NCBI RefSeq assembly: GCF_036417845.1
Contig: NC_089985.1
Span: 31,950,583 to 32,014,582 of the forward strand
Origin: Apteryx mantelli
Lineage: Eukaryota; Chordata; Aves; Apterygiformes; Apterygidae
Length of the DNA stretch: 64,000 nt
Reading direction: 5' to 3'
Shown here: positions 46,501-59,105 of the stretch, one piece after another
Numbering within the stretch: position 1 is the first letter of the stretch
How the letters are laid out: each line of letters begins with the position of its first letter
The notes under the pieces: generated by a model
What the model saw: only the letters and a program-made list of their open reading frames with translations
Databases searched by the model: none
What the model was told of the DNA's origin: nothing
Translations under genes and position numbers: made by a program

Positions 46501-49500
46501 ATGCTACAATCTAATCTGATTTTAGCCCAATTGTGTTTTAAACTTGTCAAAGTATCATAATCCAATAAAGATTTTTTTAGAGTAGTCCCGTGAAAAATTC
46601 GAGCACATCTTAGCACACATTCCACCTCTCCAGAACTGCCCGTTTTATCTAATTAAGATAAGGATTTGTAACACATCAGAACACGCCCATTCAGACAGAC
46701 ATTAATACAGTCAGAACAGAGGTTAGTTCTATATATGGACAAGACCAAATGGCATTTTAACAGGGAACAACAATTTTAATAATAGACAAGCCTTGACTGT
46801 AAGGGCTACTACTCCAAAACCCACTATTCAAACTCTTATTTGTTAGGGCTTTGATTCCCACGTCGAGGGAGAAAGTTCTCCCTTGATTTGAGTTTATTAA
46901 CTTGGCTGGAAACCTCTGTACCTTGGAAGGAGGAGCTGCAGGTTTAGGAACCAGATTTTTGTAGACGCTTGGGACAATAGTGGTGGCTTTGTTGCCGTTT
47001 GCCAGGTGAGAAACTGGTGATGTAAATGCAGCTGAGAAGGCGGCAGCAGGATCCTCTTTTGAAACCTTTTTGATGACCAGCATCTTGGTAGGTTGCTTGG
47101 CACTAGGAGGGTTTTCTATAAAAATAAAATCAGAAAGATTCTGAAATATAAAACTTTAGTTTCATAACAGCTTCAATATACTGTTCCAATTTCTCCCCTC
47201 TAAATCTTAAATGCTACACACGCCTGATTCTGGGATTGCTATCAGCTGTGCTTTTGTTTTAGCTTCAAGCAAAGATATTGGGCAAAAATGTCAAAGCCCA
47301 ACCTTTTTTAATTTAAACCATAACAGCTCCCTTGAGCTGAAGGGAAAAATCTATAGTGACATCAGCTAACAGCCTTGTGTCGTGCTGCAAGAGTCAGAAC
47401 AGATACTAGCATTTTTCTGAGCAACTGTGAATCAGCTGTGTTAATTCACTAACACAGCAAAAATATTTTGCTCAACTTACACCTCAAAAGATGCAGCACT
47501 CTTGCAACTAAACGCAATTAGCATTTCTCAGGCTAAACCAACACATCTGCAGGACCGCAATTTAGAGAACAGTAATAATATAAACAGCTAAAAACAAATA
47601 TAAAAGCCAAACATCATTATTTTTGAGTAGAACAGTAAATACCTGACAAATACGGAAAGAGAGTAGAATCTGGTATTATAGCAAGAACCCTATTTTTTGT
47701 ATTTTTACTCACTCTAGAGTACCTAACCCAATTAATCCAGTTGCATTCTAGAGATTAACAAACCCATGTTTAGTTCCTAGAACTGTTACCTTGTTTCAGT
47801 CTAGTTTCTTTTAAAAGGTATAGATTCTCCCACCACACCACAATCAAAGGCAAATCTGTTCTGAGTTTTAAAAAAAGCAAATAAATCCAAACCATAGAAC
47901 TATGACAGTGTTGCTGTATTTCTAGAAGATCTATGAAGATCACAAACCAGAAACTGATGTCTAGTTCACTCGCATCTGCTCTGTCTTTCCAGTGATGTCT
48001 GCATGAAATTATGATTGCAGTAAAATGGTAAGCAAACACAGAGCTGCGACATTACTGCCACTAGCAGTTTTCCATGACAAGAACAGTTTTAAGTAGGCAA
48101 AAAAGACCAAGAGATTAGTGAAGATGGTGGGAGGAAAACAACAAAGGAAAGAAAACTGCAACTGTCTCCTTCACTCAAATCCCAGGATCTTCTGTATGTT
48201 TAAAAAAAAAAAAAAGTAGCATTTAAATATCAGTCGCAACTTTCTGCTTGAGCAACAGCATTCCATAAAATAATGTAAATACTTCTACCTACCCCATACT
48301 CCAGAAGGCGTCCCTAAAGGTTTGTTCTGGTTGTTCTGTCTTCCAGCTTCTGGATTCAAAGATGGCTGTAAAAAGACAATCCAACTGAGTACATCACTAT
48401 ATTGCAAATAAAAAAAGAGCCCGTATTAACATAATATCATGCTTCTAGGAACCCAACAGAATACAAGTAGATTTCTCTAAACAGCACCTGAATTAGAAGA
48501 GTGCTCTGTCACAAAATATCTAAAATAAAGTTTTTACTCTTTTTGGCTTCTGCTCTATTTCCAACACAACTACCAGTGTTTAGAATAGGGTCTTATTCTT
48601 CTACTGTATAATTAAGTAGCTTCCGCCAACTAATACAGCCATAAAAGAATTATTTAATCAGCAGCTCAAAGTGTAACATAGAGCCAACATCATCAGTATG
48701 TGAAGTTTCTATTCTTACTTCCCAAATATTTTTATATAAGACTCACATTTACAGTTCAACCAAAACAATCACTCTAGGCTTCCTGATGTAAAGGAAGAGC
48801 AAATATATATTATTTACAGACAAAAAAGCTACATGTAAATTATTTATGTTAAGCTCCACTTTACAGAACAATACTGTATGCAGACTCTGTGTTCTCTGCA
48901 GACTTACCTTTGCTTTAGTATCAGTGGAACAACTAAGGTCATGTCCAAGTTCAAAGCAAACAGTATAGAAAATCCAAGTACTCGATGACAAATGTTCCTG
49001 ATTAGCTATTCCTCTTCCCCCAGCCCAAATAGCTTCAGTTCAAAATAATCTTTTTCCTCTTTTTAATGAATTCTTCGTATGTTAGTTACTATGGCTACAG
49101 CATAAGTCTCTAATAATGAGCTTCTGAAATAGCAGGCATTCCTATTCTATACGAGTTAGGAAAAAATATTAAACCATAGTGTAAATTACTGCCTCAGACT
49201 CTACAAATTCCTCTCAGTGCTTTGTTTTTTAGGTCAGTTTTACTGTAGTGGTGCTCACACTGCAGGAGAACTCAGGGTAATGGCCAGTTTTGCAGACTTT
49301 TCAGGAAAAGTATTACCATTCTATTGGCTGCACAGGCCTACCAGCTACATACTTAGTCACAGTCTACATTAGTTTCACCCCTATGGCAAAGACAATACAT
49401 GAGTTATTTAGCAAAGCTTGCTACTGGGCAGTAAGTGCTTGGCATTATCTTCAAAAAAATGTGCAAAGTAACTACAGAAGAAACAGCCATGTATTTGGGG

Positions 49501-52500
49501 AAAGATACTCATCAAGGCACTGAAGAGAATGAAGAGGTACATGAAAGACAGACCAAGACAGAATACAACAGTGCATAATCGTAATTACGATAACGTTCTA
49601 CATTTCAACAGGCTTTTGACAGTCTAAAGAACAGGCTTATAGAAATTCTGAATCACAATATTTTCGAGAAATCAGACTAACAGAAGTCACCTAGACACAA
49701 GGTGTTAGCTACCCTCTGAGCAGGCTACCACTCTGCACAGCGGAGGCAGCTGAACAGATCATGCAATCACTCCCTGGGCACAAGACTGAAAAGCCCAGCA
49801 GCTTAATTCAGACTGGCTCACATGGCAATTTAAGTGGAGTCTCTAGGTTCAGGCCTGAAGCAGCCATGTGGCATTCACATATTTCACTTCAACTCCTAAC
49901 CTCCCAAACAGAAGCAGCAACAAACTGCCATGACAGTTTTAGCTGTAACTAGCTTTCCAGTGGCAAAATTGAATAAGAGAGAAACTGGCCAAAAAGTTCA
50001 AGACGATGACACAAGCAACTGTGCACACTATCACCAGGCACTCTCATTACTAGAGGTAGCAATGGCTTTAGCACCACAAGATGAAGTCAGGGGAATCACA
50101 TTAGGTGGCGGGACTCAGTTACCAGAACTTCAGAGATGATAGTGACCTCATTACACTGGTCAAGAAGAGTCTAGAGAGAGTGAAAGCTGAGCTACAGAAA
50201 ACAAAATGCTTAGTTTATAATAATAAAATCCTCATCAGAAGACAAGAGAAATAAAAAGAATTAAATTGGAAGGAAAAAGCAGGGAAGGTGTGCATACCTC
50301 CAGTATTAGTATTAAGGAACACATATGGTAAGGATAAAGCAACAAGTCCAAGTATTAATTGATAAAGTTTGGAAAACTAAAGATATTCCGGTAAAAACAG
50401 AGTCTAGATATAAGAACTATTATACTGATAATACTCCACATGAATCGGAATGCTAGAGTAAGAAGAAAGTTGATCAACTGGAGATACTGATGGAAGACAC
50501 GGCTGAGAAAAAACACTGATCCTTAAATTAACAGAGATAAGTAAACAATCTCTGGTAAGAAAGTAATATTCCAGAAAATCCAGGACAGATGGTTGCAAAG
50601 GTCTGAGCACGTCATGAATAACCTTGGGAAGGATATCACACACAGCAACACGTAACAGAATATAGGGGACAGGAACAGCAAGCAGGCTGAAGATATGCTG
50701 AACAGATACACTTAGGAGCAAAAATGGCTTTGTGAACAAAGCTACAAGGCAATACAACTACTGTTCTTGTGGCAGACCAAAGTGTCACCTTTTGAGTTTC
50801 ACTGAAGATCTGGCTTGTGCGTTACAACGCTGTCTTCAGTCCACAGTAACCACTTGGCAAAATATAATAATGTGCCAAAACCCATAATCCAACAGGTCAT
50901 CAAGTTCCTAGGACTCTGGATACTAATTAACCTGTAAGCACTGGAATCATTTTGTTAAATCTGTAGTGATTTCAAACACGGAATGGAATGCAACTCTAGA
51001 TGCCACTTAAAGCTAATGAAAACGAGAACTGAAAAGTCACTTCTCACAGCTGCCACTTCTAGTGAGAAGCTACACACTTACAAAGTCTTCTTCCTCAAAT
51101 TGTAACTTCTCTTTATCTTCCTTCTTCTCTTCCCTGGCTTCAACAGGCAGCTTTTCTTGAAAGGCAGAACTTTTCCGAGAATGGAAGTTGCCATTCCAGT
51201 GGCGATGAACTCCAGTTCCTCCTCCACCACGCTGGTTGACACCATCATGGCCCCGTGAGGGACCATGCCAGCCAGGCTGACTGCCAGAAAGCCCAACATG
51301 AGCTCCTTTAGAAACACCAGAATCTACAGAATCATGGCGGAGAAGGGATGGCTGATGCCAGCAGTCTAAACAAAAGGAGATAAGTATGCAAATAAAAAAA
51401 GTCAACACAGCATGCAGAATTCTAGAAATATCAGGATGTTTTTCTTGTTAAGTCAGTGTTCACTAAGTAACTACTAGGCCAAACTTATTATGCTACAGTG
51501 TGATTATCTCAAAAAAATAAACCAAGCTACACAATGCACATAGAGCTACCACGGAACCCCCTTAAAGCCTAAACACATGGCATGGGAGAAGAGAATAGCA
51601 CAAGTTTCTTACAGGACATTTTGAAAGAGTAGTTTTGAAAAATATTGTTTATATTCCACAGAATTCTCCATTCTGTAGAATATTCCTGGATGTTGGCTTT
51701 CAGACTGTGTTTTGATCCCTCTCACTCACCTCCCGTAGTTCTGAGGGGCCCATTATTGAAAAATCCATCAGAAGAATTGTGTCTCCTACGGCTCACCCCA
51801 AAGCGGCCCTCTCCCCGTGAAAGATGCTCTCCATGTTTCTCAAAGCTGGCTGCAGGGGACTGTAGAAAGAAAAAGGTGATGTAATGAAGTGCTCTTTAGG
51901 GCATCCCAGAAGCCTGTTAGACCAAGCAGGACAGTTTGCAAAAACAAAAGCCCCCACATTCCTGTACTAGAATACAGCATCTGATCTGTATTCCTTAGCT
52001 GACAACATCAACGTCAAACAACATCAAAATGGCGTACAACTCCATCTTACACAAAATCAAGAACTTAACATACTGAACTTACCAGCACAGTCTTTGTAAA
52101 CACATATTTCTTGCAGAGTTCATTTAAGAAATTTTATGAATGATACACAGGTGTTCATTCACTGACACCCTCTACCCCCCACCCCAGGCAGGAGAACTGG
52201 CAGCAACAGAGGATGTGAACAGCCTGACAAAAATTTAGAGATACTTAAGTGAAGAGAATTTTTGGGCTGAAAGAACTATGATGTTGTGGAAAATACTAAT
52301 GCTTTTAGCAACAGAACCCCAAAGAATTTGTTACTCTTCACCTCGTTTCATTTATAAAAACTGCAGAGGCTAGTTTTAAGTGGATCAAACATCCTGGGTT
52401 TACTACTGATGAACTACGCAGCAAAAGCCAGATTATCTTCATAAATCAAAAGCAAAGACTTATATGCTAATTTGTAAATAAGTGGCAGGTCAAGTTTTGA

Positions 52501-52884
52501 CTCCCACAGTTTTGGAGCTGTTTCCTTAATCCTTTTCTACTTGGGATTCCACTCAAGACTCAAGGTAAAGACACTGAATTACTTCCACATCTGAATGCAA
52601 AGGACTGCTCCTCCTCTGAAATAAAAGGGATACATTTGTTGAAACAAAGACAAACAAATGTGATTTTCACCTTAAGCTCCCCAAAAGCTTTTTCTGGATA
52701 TTTAAAAAGACAAAAAGTTAAAATCAAGCATTTCAAGTTCAGCAAAACACTGGAACTTTTTTTTTTTTTTTTTAACTTATTATTTTCGTAGCTACAACAG
52801 CAATTGATCTGCATTAAAATTTACCTTGGCCGACTGTGGCGTTGAGAAGTTAAGCCAGGCAGGAACAAAGTCATGCTGCGCCAT
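37406..52884 (-). CDS. GPBP1L1: GPBP1L1, vasculin-like protein 1 (complete coding region)
   Basis: GC-rich promoter binding protein 1-like 1, a vasculin-family nuclear protein proposed to act in transcription. Ten coding exons join in phase to 1416 bp (471 residues; human 474 from memory). The N-terminus MAQHDFVPAWLNFSTPQSAK is almost identical to human. Central segments RHDSVDSGVSKGA, HRHWNGNFHSRK, REEKKEDKEKLQFEEEDF, PSLNPEAG, MLVIKKVSKEDPAAAFSAAF and PSVYKNLVPKP are conserved. The vasculin C-terminal signature LLKEMGWQEYPENDENYLPL then TEDELKEFQIKSEQ lies at about 389-423, and the acidic Ser-rich tail EDSDTETSSSETSDDDA ends the protein. The human terminal Trp-Lys is absent because TGA follows Ala. 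The start is the only ATG with conserved downstream sequence. The 5' exons and promoter are outside or unresolved. Confidence 0.97.
37805..37907 (-). CDS. GPBP1L1: GPBP1L1 exon, vasculin signature
   Basis: 103 bp. Acceptor CAAATCAG, donor GTATGT. Encodes LLKEMGWQEYPENDENYLPL then TEDELKEFQIKSEQ; the most conserved block of the family. Confidence 0.97.
38085..38245 (-). repeat. MIR-like SINE fragment in GPBP1L1 intron
   Basis: On the plus strand, 'tttaatcctcagagccctgt' is followed by 'atctgaaattatacccaggg' and 'gtatctcagctcaggatctt', in the order of a reverse-oriented MIR. Diverged. Confidence 0.5.
38794..38918 (-). CDS. GPBP1L1: GPBP1L1 exon
   Basis: 125 bp. Acceptor CTTTAG, donor GTAAGG. 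Encodes MESNSTPEPKENWEENCHQN then GLSLPLPEEGENLSHSLEAE and H; the Arg codon is split with the next exon. Confidence 0.95.
40002..40160 (-). CDS. GPBP1L1: GPBP1L1 exon
   Basis: 159 bp, phase 0. Acceptor TTGTCCAG, donor GTAAGA. Encodes SPSSTTPPIEICSSRLTKLM then RRTTDKKSEFLKALKDDRNG and EITENRECDKLDD. Confidence 0.96.
41505..41560 (-). repeat. Short MIR-like fragment
   Basis: 'ccctatttcagaaatgagaa' followed by 'ggcagagattacatgtagta' resembles the reverse MIR core. Short and uncertain. Confidence 0.35.
43167..43307 (-). CDS. GPBP1L1: GPBP1L1 exon
   Basis: 141 bp, phase 0. Acceptor CAATATAG, donor GTAAGG. Encodes PSPWKANRSEHKPGSLSSSR then ESAFTSPVSVTKPAVLASGS and VLTSPKE. Confidence 0.95.
46922..47115 (-). 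CDS. GPBP1L1: GPBP1L1 exon
   Basis: 194 bp. Acceptor TTTTATAG, donor GTACAG. Encodes ENPPSAKQPTKMLVIKKVSK then EDPAAAFSAAFTSPVSHLAN and GNKATTIVPSVYKNLVPKPA, ending APPSK. Confidence 0.96.
48293..48365 (-). CDS. GPBP1L1: GPBP1L1 exon
   Basis: 73 bp. Acceptor TTTTTACAG, donor GTAGGT. Encodes PSLNPEAGRQNNQNKPLGTP then SGVW, completing the DFPSLNPE motif with the upstream exon. Confidence 0.95.
51082..51365 (-). CDS. GPBP1L1: GPBP1L1 exon, largest
   Basis: 284 bp. Acceptor TTGTTTAG, donor GTAAGT. Encodes DCWHQPSLLRHDSVDSGVSK and on through HRHWNGNFHSRKSSAFQEKL to EKLQFEEEDF. Gly/Arg-rich centre with an acidic end. Confidence 0.96.
51730..51859 (-). CDS. GPBP1L1: GPBP1L1 exon
   Basis: 130 bp. 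Acceptor TTCTACAG, donor GTGAGT. Encodes SPAASFEKHGEHLSRGEGRF then GVSRRRHNSSDGFFNNGPLR and TTG. Confidence 0.96.
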
Positions 52885-52901
52885 TTAGGTCCAGTGTCTC
52901 C
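52825..52901 (-). CDS. GPBP1L1: GPBP1L1 start-codon exon
   Basis: ATG at 52882-52884 opens MAQHDFVPAWLNFSTPQSAK, donor GTAAAT. A short leader of 17 bp precedes it after a probable acceptor (TTTATTGAAG). Coding part 52825-52884. Confidence 0.93.
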
Positions 52902-53739
52902 CTTCAATAAAATGAGGCATCAAACCTCATGGCCAAGATCTGTCAGTGAAGAGAACATCCCCTGTCATCTTTCCCGACCTGAAATAACCACTCAATTCTA
53001 CTTTCCAAAACCTGATCTATACTAATAGGAAGGGAAAAGTGCTATAGTTTTTCCAACTGTACTTAAACACAGCTTTTATTGCTGACTTGATTTCTCTGAT
53101 CAAGACAGGTAAGAACTTAAACATTCCCAGCTACTTCTTGCTTACAATTCCATTCTAAAAACATATCTATGAAATTCATGATAGGATGAGCTCTAGAGAT
53201 GGGAAGAAAACAGAATAGCATACACAAACCATTCAAGGCACAGATGTGCGAAAACCAAGACATGCCAGGATTTGGGATCCGTTCCTTCATTGCTTGTTGT
53301 CTCACAGTCTACAAAGGGGTGATTCACTGCATATTTTACTCCAGAGGTGGTAAGTTAAATATGACTAAACTGACGATAATGTTAGAGACATTGAGTGAAG
53401 ATCAGAGACCTGAACCCACAATTCAAAATTCTATCCAGATTCACCAAGTTCCACATACCAGAGAACATGCAACGCTGAAATTGCTTTCGAGGTAAGGAAC
53501 CAAATGATGAGGAACAAAACACAAGCTGGCTGAAGGATCTGTATCTTAATGGAGGTTCAACAGAAGACCAGCTGACGTACCTCACCGAGGAATCTGAAAC
53601 TGAACTGTTCTTTCCAACATGTCATAGCAACTTCCACTGCTCAAACCCCTAAAAATTCTTATTCTACTGTTACTCTGGTTTGGGCCACAAACAAGCCAAA
53701 ACTGTAAGGCAAAGGAAAAAAGTACATACGATCACTTAC

Positions 53740-53880
53740 GCAGAGTTTTGCCTCCGCAGTCCAATGTCCTCACTTTTTTCTGTGCTTCACTCAGACCTCC
53801 TGGTTCCTTCTTTCTCCAGGATGCCGTAAGGCCAGCCTTGAGGCAATAGTCTCGAAGCAGAGCACGAGAGGCCGCACTTC
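53740..53880 (-). other. GPBP1L1: Possible GPBP1L1 5'UTR exon
   Basis: On the minus strand a moderately GC-rich block ends with a strong donor (CTCTGC|GTAAGTGAT) at 53739-53738, about 840 bp upstream of the start-codon exon. It stands out from the AT-rich flanks. The 5' limit is arbitrary. Confidence 0.35.
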
Positions 53881-55539
53881 GTGCCAACTGTGCCCTTCAC
53901 CCCCTCAGCTGCTCATTTTAACCTCTCTTTGCACTCACACTACAAAAAAATACCTAAGAAGGTAATTTATATTTTTAAAAAAGAACCACGACCACGTTCA
54001 CCTCATTAAATTTCCTCTGGTCGTGCTACTACAGAAGTCAGCCTTTACATTACAAAAAGGTTTGTCAAGTCTGCATGACAACATTCAGAGCAACCCCATG
54101 GTTAATACTGAACAGATGCACCCAAGTCTGCTGGATAATTCATGGTCTGTAGCAGATGGATCTGAACACTCTGGAAAAAACACTATGTTATATAAAAACG
54201 TTTGCCTGAAATGCTGAGATCTAAACAAGAAGCATCTGCCCAAGTGCTCTTAAAATATAAACTTCATTTTTATCACATACAGTTGCTAAAAAAGGTATAA
54301 TATTTAAAAAAATGAATGTTTGGATATACCCTGGACTTCACGTAACTTAGTTAATGCTCCACAGAACTAAGCACTACTTGATGCAAAGCTCAAAAGCAGG
54401 CACAAATGTTTCTTTCTGTTGTTCACCATTTACATGCTGAAACATAGGTCACATGAACAGAAAAATGCCAGGTCCAAAAATGATCTCTTCTACTCTACTT
54501 TTTGTAGATTGGGTGCTGCTTTTAAAGGGAGACAAATTATTCAACAAGAGCTTCTTGTTCTACAATGGAGAGTTTACTTCTGGGTCATAGTCCTCTTCCA
54601 TCAAAGAGGTGAGACAGAAACTGTAGTCACTATGAAGAAAAAAAACAAAACACAAACCATCAATACAAATAGCAGAAATGTGACATAAAGCATGTCTAGA
54701 GAGAAGAACAGAAGGAGAAACTGAACAAATATAGTGCAAGTCCAAAAGCTATTTGATCTCTGATTAAAAGCAAAACTGAAATGATCTAATTAAAAAAAAC
54801 CCTTCTCTCTGAAAAGGGCATTTATGCTTTTTAAAGATCGTTACCCAGATTTAGTTTAGAATACAGCAATACAAACAGCTGATTTAGCATGAGGGGAAAA
54901 GAAGGGAAACTGCATGCAGCTGATGAAGGGGATCCCCACATGTCGTAGGAACCTTTAAACCTGTTGCTAAAATAATAAAATGAGACCCTAGGCAACAAGC
55001 AAGCTTTGCCACACCACATGCCTCACCTTCTTTATGCACCCACTGAGTTCTTCACCCGCTCCAATACAGCCAGGATCCCTTGTCAAGGGACTACTTACTC
55101 ATGATATTAATTTTCCTCCTTCCTTTAATACAACCAGTATATCTGTAAGTACTCCAAAATGTGCCAACTTTCTCCCCGTCTTCCTCAGGCAATAATCATG
55201 TTATTCTAAATATTAAAAACAAACACAAAAACATAATACAAAGATGCCCTATGATTACTAGGGCCTTTGAGGGCTATTCCCCCTCCCCCCCAAAGGGAGG
55301 GAAGTCCTCACATCCTCTCCCTCTTTTTGCCGGGGATTCCTCAAGGGAACACCGAGTGTTCAGACAGGATAGGAAACTTTGGTCCACAAACTACTCATAG
55401 CAAAACTGTCTATTTATTTAATAAAATCACCTCTGTTATTTATACAAGTGCTTACTAGGAACTCTAAAGAAGCTAGAACAAGATTTGTAAGGAAGGTAAA
55501 GAGAAGATGTGGATAAGACTGGATAGGACTAGAAATCCA

Positions 55540-56720
55540 TCTAGCTTCCCTTCAAATAGCAGAACTAAAGAATATTTCTGCCCTATTCATACTCTCCATG
55601 TCATTCATGACATTATATCCCCTGCCAGTCATTTCTTTTCTCCAAGCTGAAAAGTCAATCTATTCTTACTCCTTATACAGATGTTATTCCATAGCTTTGG
55701 TTATCCTTGTCACCCTTCTCCGTACCTTTGGACTCAACCCTTTTGAGATACGAGGCTTTTATGCAATGTTCAAGATGTGGGCACACCACGTATTTCTATA
55801 ACAGAAAACAATGAATCACTATGTTCTTCTTCTTTTCATAGTAATTTTTAACACTGTTCAGTCAGAACTGAACAATGATGTTACACTTTTACAGAGACAC
55901 CCACAACAGTCCCAATCCCCATGCAGTAAAATAGCTCATTTTAAGCCTGTACCTTCGGTTCCCAGTTTTTGAAAACAGGTATCACATATGCTATATCCTA
56001 TTCCTCTGCTACCAAGACTGACTTATGTGTATACACCACAGTCAGTTCTACAATTTTACGTCCAAGTTCCTTTAGTGTTCTCTGACAAATGCCATCTGTG
56101 CTAGCAATTTTGTACTATTCATTTTATTGATTGTTCTGAAGTCTCTAAGCATCAGTTTGAGCCAGTTCCTCCAACCTCTCTTATACTGAGAGTCTCCAGA
56201 ATGGGGAATTCCATAAATTCCTCCACAGAAAATATCAACAAAAAATTAATATAGCTTTTCTGGTATGGCCTTTTTTTCCCTTTCCTTTCTTACCATCTTA
56301 CCTAACCAGATGCAAATTCTCCAACAGGCTTTCTGCTCCTGAAACATCTGAAAGGTTTTATCATTGTTTTTTATGTCCTCAGTTGTTTCTCAGGATTCCT
56401 TCAAGCATGCCTTATTATGTCTTTTTATTTGACTTGTCAGAGTCTCTTTTCCTTGTTTGGATAAGGTTCCATTCTTTGAACAATTTTGGTTTGGGTTGCA
56501 CTTGTTATGCCATTCTTTATTCTGCCAAGCATGCTAGTTTGGGTTTTTTAGCCTTTAAGATAGAGGCTCAAAATAAACACGCGTAGGGGATCCTAAAAGA
56601 ATTACCACCTTTTTACCCTCTGTGTCATTGCCTTTAATATGCTCCCTCATTCTCATACCATTTTTCTTCCTGGAATTAGATGTTACTGTTGTGCAAAGGA
56701 GTTTGAGAAGGGGAGACTTT
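55540..56720 (-). repeat. Ancient CR1-type interspersed repeat, copy 1
   Basis: On the minus strand the core (55860-55540) shows recognisable CR1 3' segments: 'cacatcttgaacattgcat', 'atctcaaaagg', 'aaaggtacggagaagggtga', 'gacttttcagcttggagaaa' and 'atgaatgacatggagagtat'. The plus-strand tail to 56720 resembles sequence that often accompanies this element in sauropsids. Old, with no intact reading frame. Confidence 0.65.
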
Positions 56721-58639
56721 TTTTGCTCCTAAAACGTGAGCTGCAGTCACATTTCTGGAGGCACAGTACCAACAAGAAGTCTCACAACCACTACAAAGTA
56801 CCAGCCAAGATGAAGAAAGAACAGAGTGGATTTGGCCACAACAAATACTGACCTAGGAACTCCATGAACATCTCACTTGGTACCACAAGCTAGAAAATGT
56901 CACGCACGGCTAACAAGAAAAGTGTTAACTTCCCAGCAACCACTATTTATATTAAAGGGTAATTTTTCAGTGTATGTAGGGATGTGCCGAAACATAGCAG
57001 TAACTGCTGCAGACCAAACAATTTCCCTAGCATGCTGAACTCAGCACAGGAACGAGACTACTTCAGGTGTGACCTTCAGAGGCTAATACCAAATGTTTGA
57101 GAAGTAAATGCAAGAAGAAACAGGGATAAAGTCAACACACAGTTGAATATATTTAAACAGGATTCATTACTTTACCCTCTGAATAAATACGCTTTTCAGA
57201 ACAAATTGTATAGCAATTAAGCCATTTCAAACTATTGACAGAGGCGAGTCGCACTGCTTAAGAAGTTGATTTAATGAACCTCAAGAATGATTCACAGTGA
57301 GTTGAAAAATGGACCTAAGCAGACAAAAACCACACAGAAATGTCCTCTGGATTTAAGGGTGTCTAAGTAAATGAATGCCACAGAATCAGAGTTTTTAAGT
57401 AGGAATTAGGTCTGGCTGCACAACAAAAATAAAAACACCACAAAAATACAGTATCCATGTTCCACAAAAAGGCTTTTTAATAGCCTTCATAAATGGAAAA
57501 GGAAAGCTTATCAAAAGGTAAAAAAAAATCTTTTAATATCAAGACAAAAAAAAGAAACTCACTCTAACCACCAATTTAGAAAAGATCTTGCAGAAGATTC
57601 AGGTCTCATAACCTGCTATTTTGATATTGTTGGTAGGATCAGTGATTTGGGCAGTTCATCGAAGTCTAACACATATGTACACAGTCTAGTGCAATTCAGA
57701 GATACAACATTTAGACTGATGTCTCCCTAAGCCTTGCAAACTACACGTTTTCACAGTCAGCATAAATTAGGCACTGCTAAACCCTCAAACTTTATACTTG
57801 TTAGAAGAATGACTTGCACATCATTTCAAACCTTTTACCAACTATTTTGATACTTCTGTAACCTTTATTCTGAAACAATATCACTTGTAGGTCTCACACT
57901 TATTGGGAGATTTAAAAACCTCTGCATAGAAACTACAGTAAATTTAAGTGGTGCTTAAGTTAATCTCCACCCACCTGCCTCTGTTCAGGTAGAGCACAGA
58001 AGGCACACTTCAGATAGGAAATTCAAAGTTGTGTCTTGAGACCTTCCAAAGGTCAATAGCTTGCTCATCTCCAGAAATAAGAAGGCTATATGTCAATACA
58101 CTATACACCAATACAGCCTGCAGCTGGCTCGTTGTTTCAGTAGGCATATAAACTGCTCTTAAGTCATCATGTATTCTCATGTACATATGCACTCCCTTTG
58201 AATGTAGCAAGTAGCACAAAAAGATGGAGATGTGTGACACATTAAAGAGCAATGCTTTCTTTTTGCTAAAGCAAAAGCTTGCCGTTAGATGAATTGTTTT
58301 AAATTAGTACTACTGAAACCCTTCAGTCTGTACACTCCAAGATCAACCCATATATGAGATTTTACAACCTCTTCTCTCACAAACACTCTGAATCCTGGCC
58401 AATGCCACACATTCAGCCTACCCACAGATCAACTGTCATATCCTACCATACTACTAAAAACAATAATATCACAAAATCATTACAGGCAAGAGCAAAGTCA
58501 ATTAAGTCTGACCTCAACCTATAACAAATTCTTAAGAAAGAAAGAGTGTAAGAACACGAATAGCAATAGGGGTTGCAGTACACTTTCTCAGTTCTGCAGA
58601 CTTTTAAGCCAGAGTCTATATTATAGTTTATCACCACTC

Positions 58640-59105
58640 AATGCTTGTATGCAAGTCTGTTCAACTGTTCTTTGAACACATTCATACAGTTTTGGCTCCC
58701 AAAAGCAATGGAGCAGTTTCAGAGTTTACTTGTGCTTTGTGTAAAGCCAATTTTTGGTTATAAAACTGTCAGTCTCAGTTCATTTAGATGTCTTCTTGTG
58801 TTACCAAACTGACTGACCACACACTACTCACTTTTTCATGTTACTTATGATTTTATACATGATATACATATGCATTGAGTCATCTCTTTCTAAGCTAACT
58901 TAGACTATTTAGTCTGACCAATTATGGAAGCTTTCTGAACACTTCTAATCATCCTTACTAGCCTTTACTGTATCTTTTAGATATAAGGTAACAAAAATTG
59001 CATAAAATATTCAAGATTTGGGAGCACAACAGATTTAGAGTGGGAAAATGCTGGTGGTTTTCAGTCTCTTCCTAGTATCTAACATTCTGTTTCTCTTTTG
59101 ATTAC
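58640..59105 (-). repeat. Ancient CR1-type interspersed repeat, copy 2
   Basis: The plus strand shares the order of copy 1: 'catctctttctaagctaact', then 'ctaatcatccttactagcct', 'ttactgtatcttttagatat', 'attcaagatttgggagcaca' and 'agtatctaacattctgtt'. Same orientation as copy 1 and more diverged. Confidence 0.55.

Noticed and set aside
49930-50139. 69-residue plus-strand frame in a GPBP1L1 intron
   Set aside because: No similarity recognised, no splice context and opposite strand to the gene; length is within chance.
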